Below, piece after piece: positions 5,772-6,312 of a stretch of 6,312 nt of DNA (the stretch's first letter is position 1; each line of letters starts with the position of its first letter). Origin of the DNA: Loktanella sp. GTDB lineage: Bacteria > Pseudomonadota > Alphaproteobacteria > Rhodobacterales > Rhodobacteraceae. The notes under the pieces were generated by a model that worked only from the letters and a program-made list of their open reading frames with translations, searched no databases and had not been told where the DNA came from. Location: NCBI GenBank assembly GCA_003551805.1, contig PUNR01000165.1, positions 1 through 6,312 of the forward strand, written 5' to 3'. Made by a program: the position numbers and the translations under genes.

Positions 5772-6310
5772 ATGTCCTCCGCTTTCAACTCCAGCGTTGA
5801 TACCGGCACTTCCAGATCATCCACGCCCAATGCAAGTTCCGGCCGTGCCAGCCGGTTGCGCACGACCCAGCGCAACTGCGTTTCCGCCCGCGTGATCGCG
5901 ACATAGGCCAGACGCTTCCACAATGGCTGGCCTGCTTCCATCCGGCCCATCCGGCTGGCGATCTCGATATCGGGGGCAAAGACCTGCACCGTGTCCCACT
6001 GCGACCCCTGCGCCTTGTGGATCGTGACGGCAGCGCCATGCAGAAAGGTCGCCCCCATCCGCGCGGCAAAGGGGATGAAGGGTTCAGCGTCGCCCTCAAG
6101 CTCGATTTTGACGATGCTGGCGGCGGAAATGCGCGGGTCTTCCGCCCCGATCACATGCAGCCGCGAAAAGCCGGGTTTCTTGCCGGGTCCAAGGTAGATG
6201 ACCTGCGCACCTTTGATCAGGCCCCGCGCTTCCAGATCAAGGCGCTTCTTGCGGTGCTTCAGCGGCAGTTCGATCCCGTCGCAGATCAGCGGCTCGCCCG
6301 GCAGCAGGGC
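5768..6310 (-). CDS. RecD/Dda-like superfamily 1 DNA helicase, C-terminal part (5' end outside window)
   Basis: Only the last 180 residues are present; the reading frame is open to the right edge and the N-terminal ATPase half (Walker A and B) lies beyond it. The visible part is the UvrD_C_2-type domain: helicase motif V as TIHKAQGSQWDTVQVF, and motif VI as KRLAYVAITRAETQLRWV, whose arginine contacts ATP gamma-phosphate in this superfamily. The upstream stretch (ICDGIELPLKHRKKRLDLEA, then LIKGAQVIYLG) resembles the SH3-like or linker region before motif V in RecD2/Dda helicases. The protein is expected to translocate on and unwind DNA 5' to 3' in the cytoplasm, in repair or recombination. A GTG at 6154 is internal to this frame and is not the start. 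The stop overlaps the dehydrogenase ATG (5771-5768). UvrD-type 3'-5' helicases are less likely given the compact motif V to VI spacing. Confidence 0.85.
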   Translation of the reverse strand, partial: ALLPGEPLICDGIELPLKHRKKRLDLEARGLIKGAQVIYLGPGKKPGFSRLHVIGAEDPRISAASIVKIELEGDAEPFIPFAARMGATFLHGAAVTIHKAQGSQWDTVQVFAPDIEIASRMGRMEAGQPLWKRLAYVAITRAETQLRWVVRNRLARPELALGVDDLEVPVSTLELKAEDI

Positions 6311-6312
6311 AT

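Noticed and set aside
5086..5906. Several plus-strand reading frames opposite the dehydrogenase and helicase
   Set aside because: All are antisense to genes with intact catalytic or helicase motifs and have shadow-like composition.
5768..6154. A separate 128-aa protein starting at GTG 6154 on the minus strand
   Set aside because: The frame stays open to the window edge with helicase-like sequence upstream of the GTG, so it is the C-terminal part of a larger helicase.

Overview
The window looks like chromosomal DNA from an alphaproteobacterium, most likely a Rhodobacterales/roseobacter-type organism. The basis is the GC-rich third codon positions, the densely packed gene order, the purine nucleoside transporter linked to a nucleoside phosphorylase, and a TIGR02186/Alph_Pro_TM protein, a family essentially known from Alphaproteobacteria. 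This is recognition by eye; no database search was run. No RNA genes, insertion sequences, CRISPR arrays or attachment sites are visible.

Region 1 (1-3264, plus strand) is the 3' part of a nucleoside uptake and salvage operon. It holds a BmpA/NupP-type ABC permease, an unrecognised 140-aa soluble protein, a second ABC permease (NupQ type) and a trimeric purine-nucleoside phosphorylase. The junctions are a 4-base ATGA overlap, a directly abutting stop/start, and a 17-base overlap, so the four genes are probably co-transcribed and translationally coupled. The binding lipoprotein and ATPase of the transporter would be expected upstream, outside the window. Imported nucleosides would be phosphorolysed in the cytoplasm to free base and (deoxy)ribose-1-phosphate.

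Region 2 (3265-3400) is a 136-base gap, the only substantial non-coding stretch. It contains a nested hairpin and then a perfect 6-3-6 palindrome whose right arm is TTGACA, a plausible operator/promoter for the next unit.

Region 3 (3401-5064, plus strand) is a two-gene unit: a TauE/SafE-type membrane exporter and, overlapping by ATGA, a TIGR02186 protein with a signal peptide, a periplasmic domain and a C-terminal membrane anchor. The pair probably works together in the inner membrane, perhaps in export of sulfite or another sulfur anion. The substrate is inference.

Region 4 (5061-6312, minus strand) runs convergently. The C-terminal part of a RecD/Dda-like superfamily 1 helicase enters from the right edge and overlaps by ATGA with a classical short-chain dehydrogenase/reductase. 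The stop codon of the dehydrogenase interlocks with that of the TIGR02186 gene, so there is no intergenic space at the convergence point.

Most of the window is ordinary core and accessory metabolism. The least explained items are the 140-aa protein between the two permease genes, the palindrome upstream of the exporter, and the role of the TIGR02186 partner protein.
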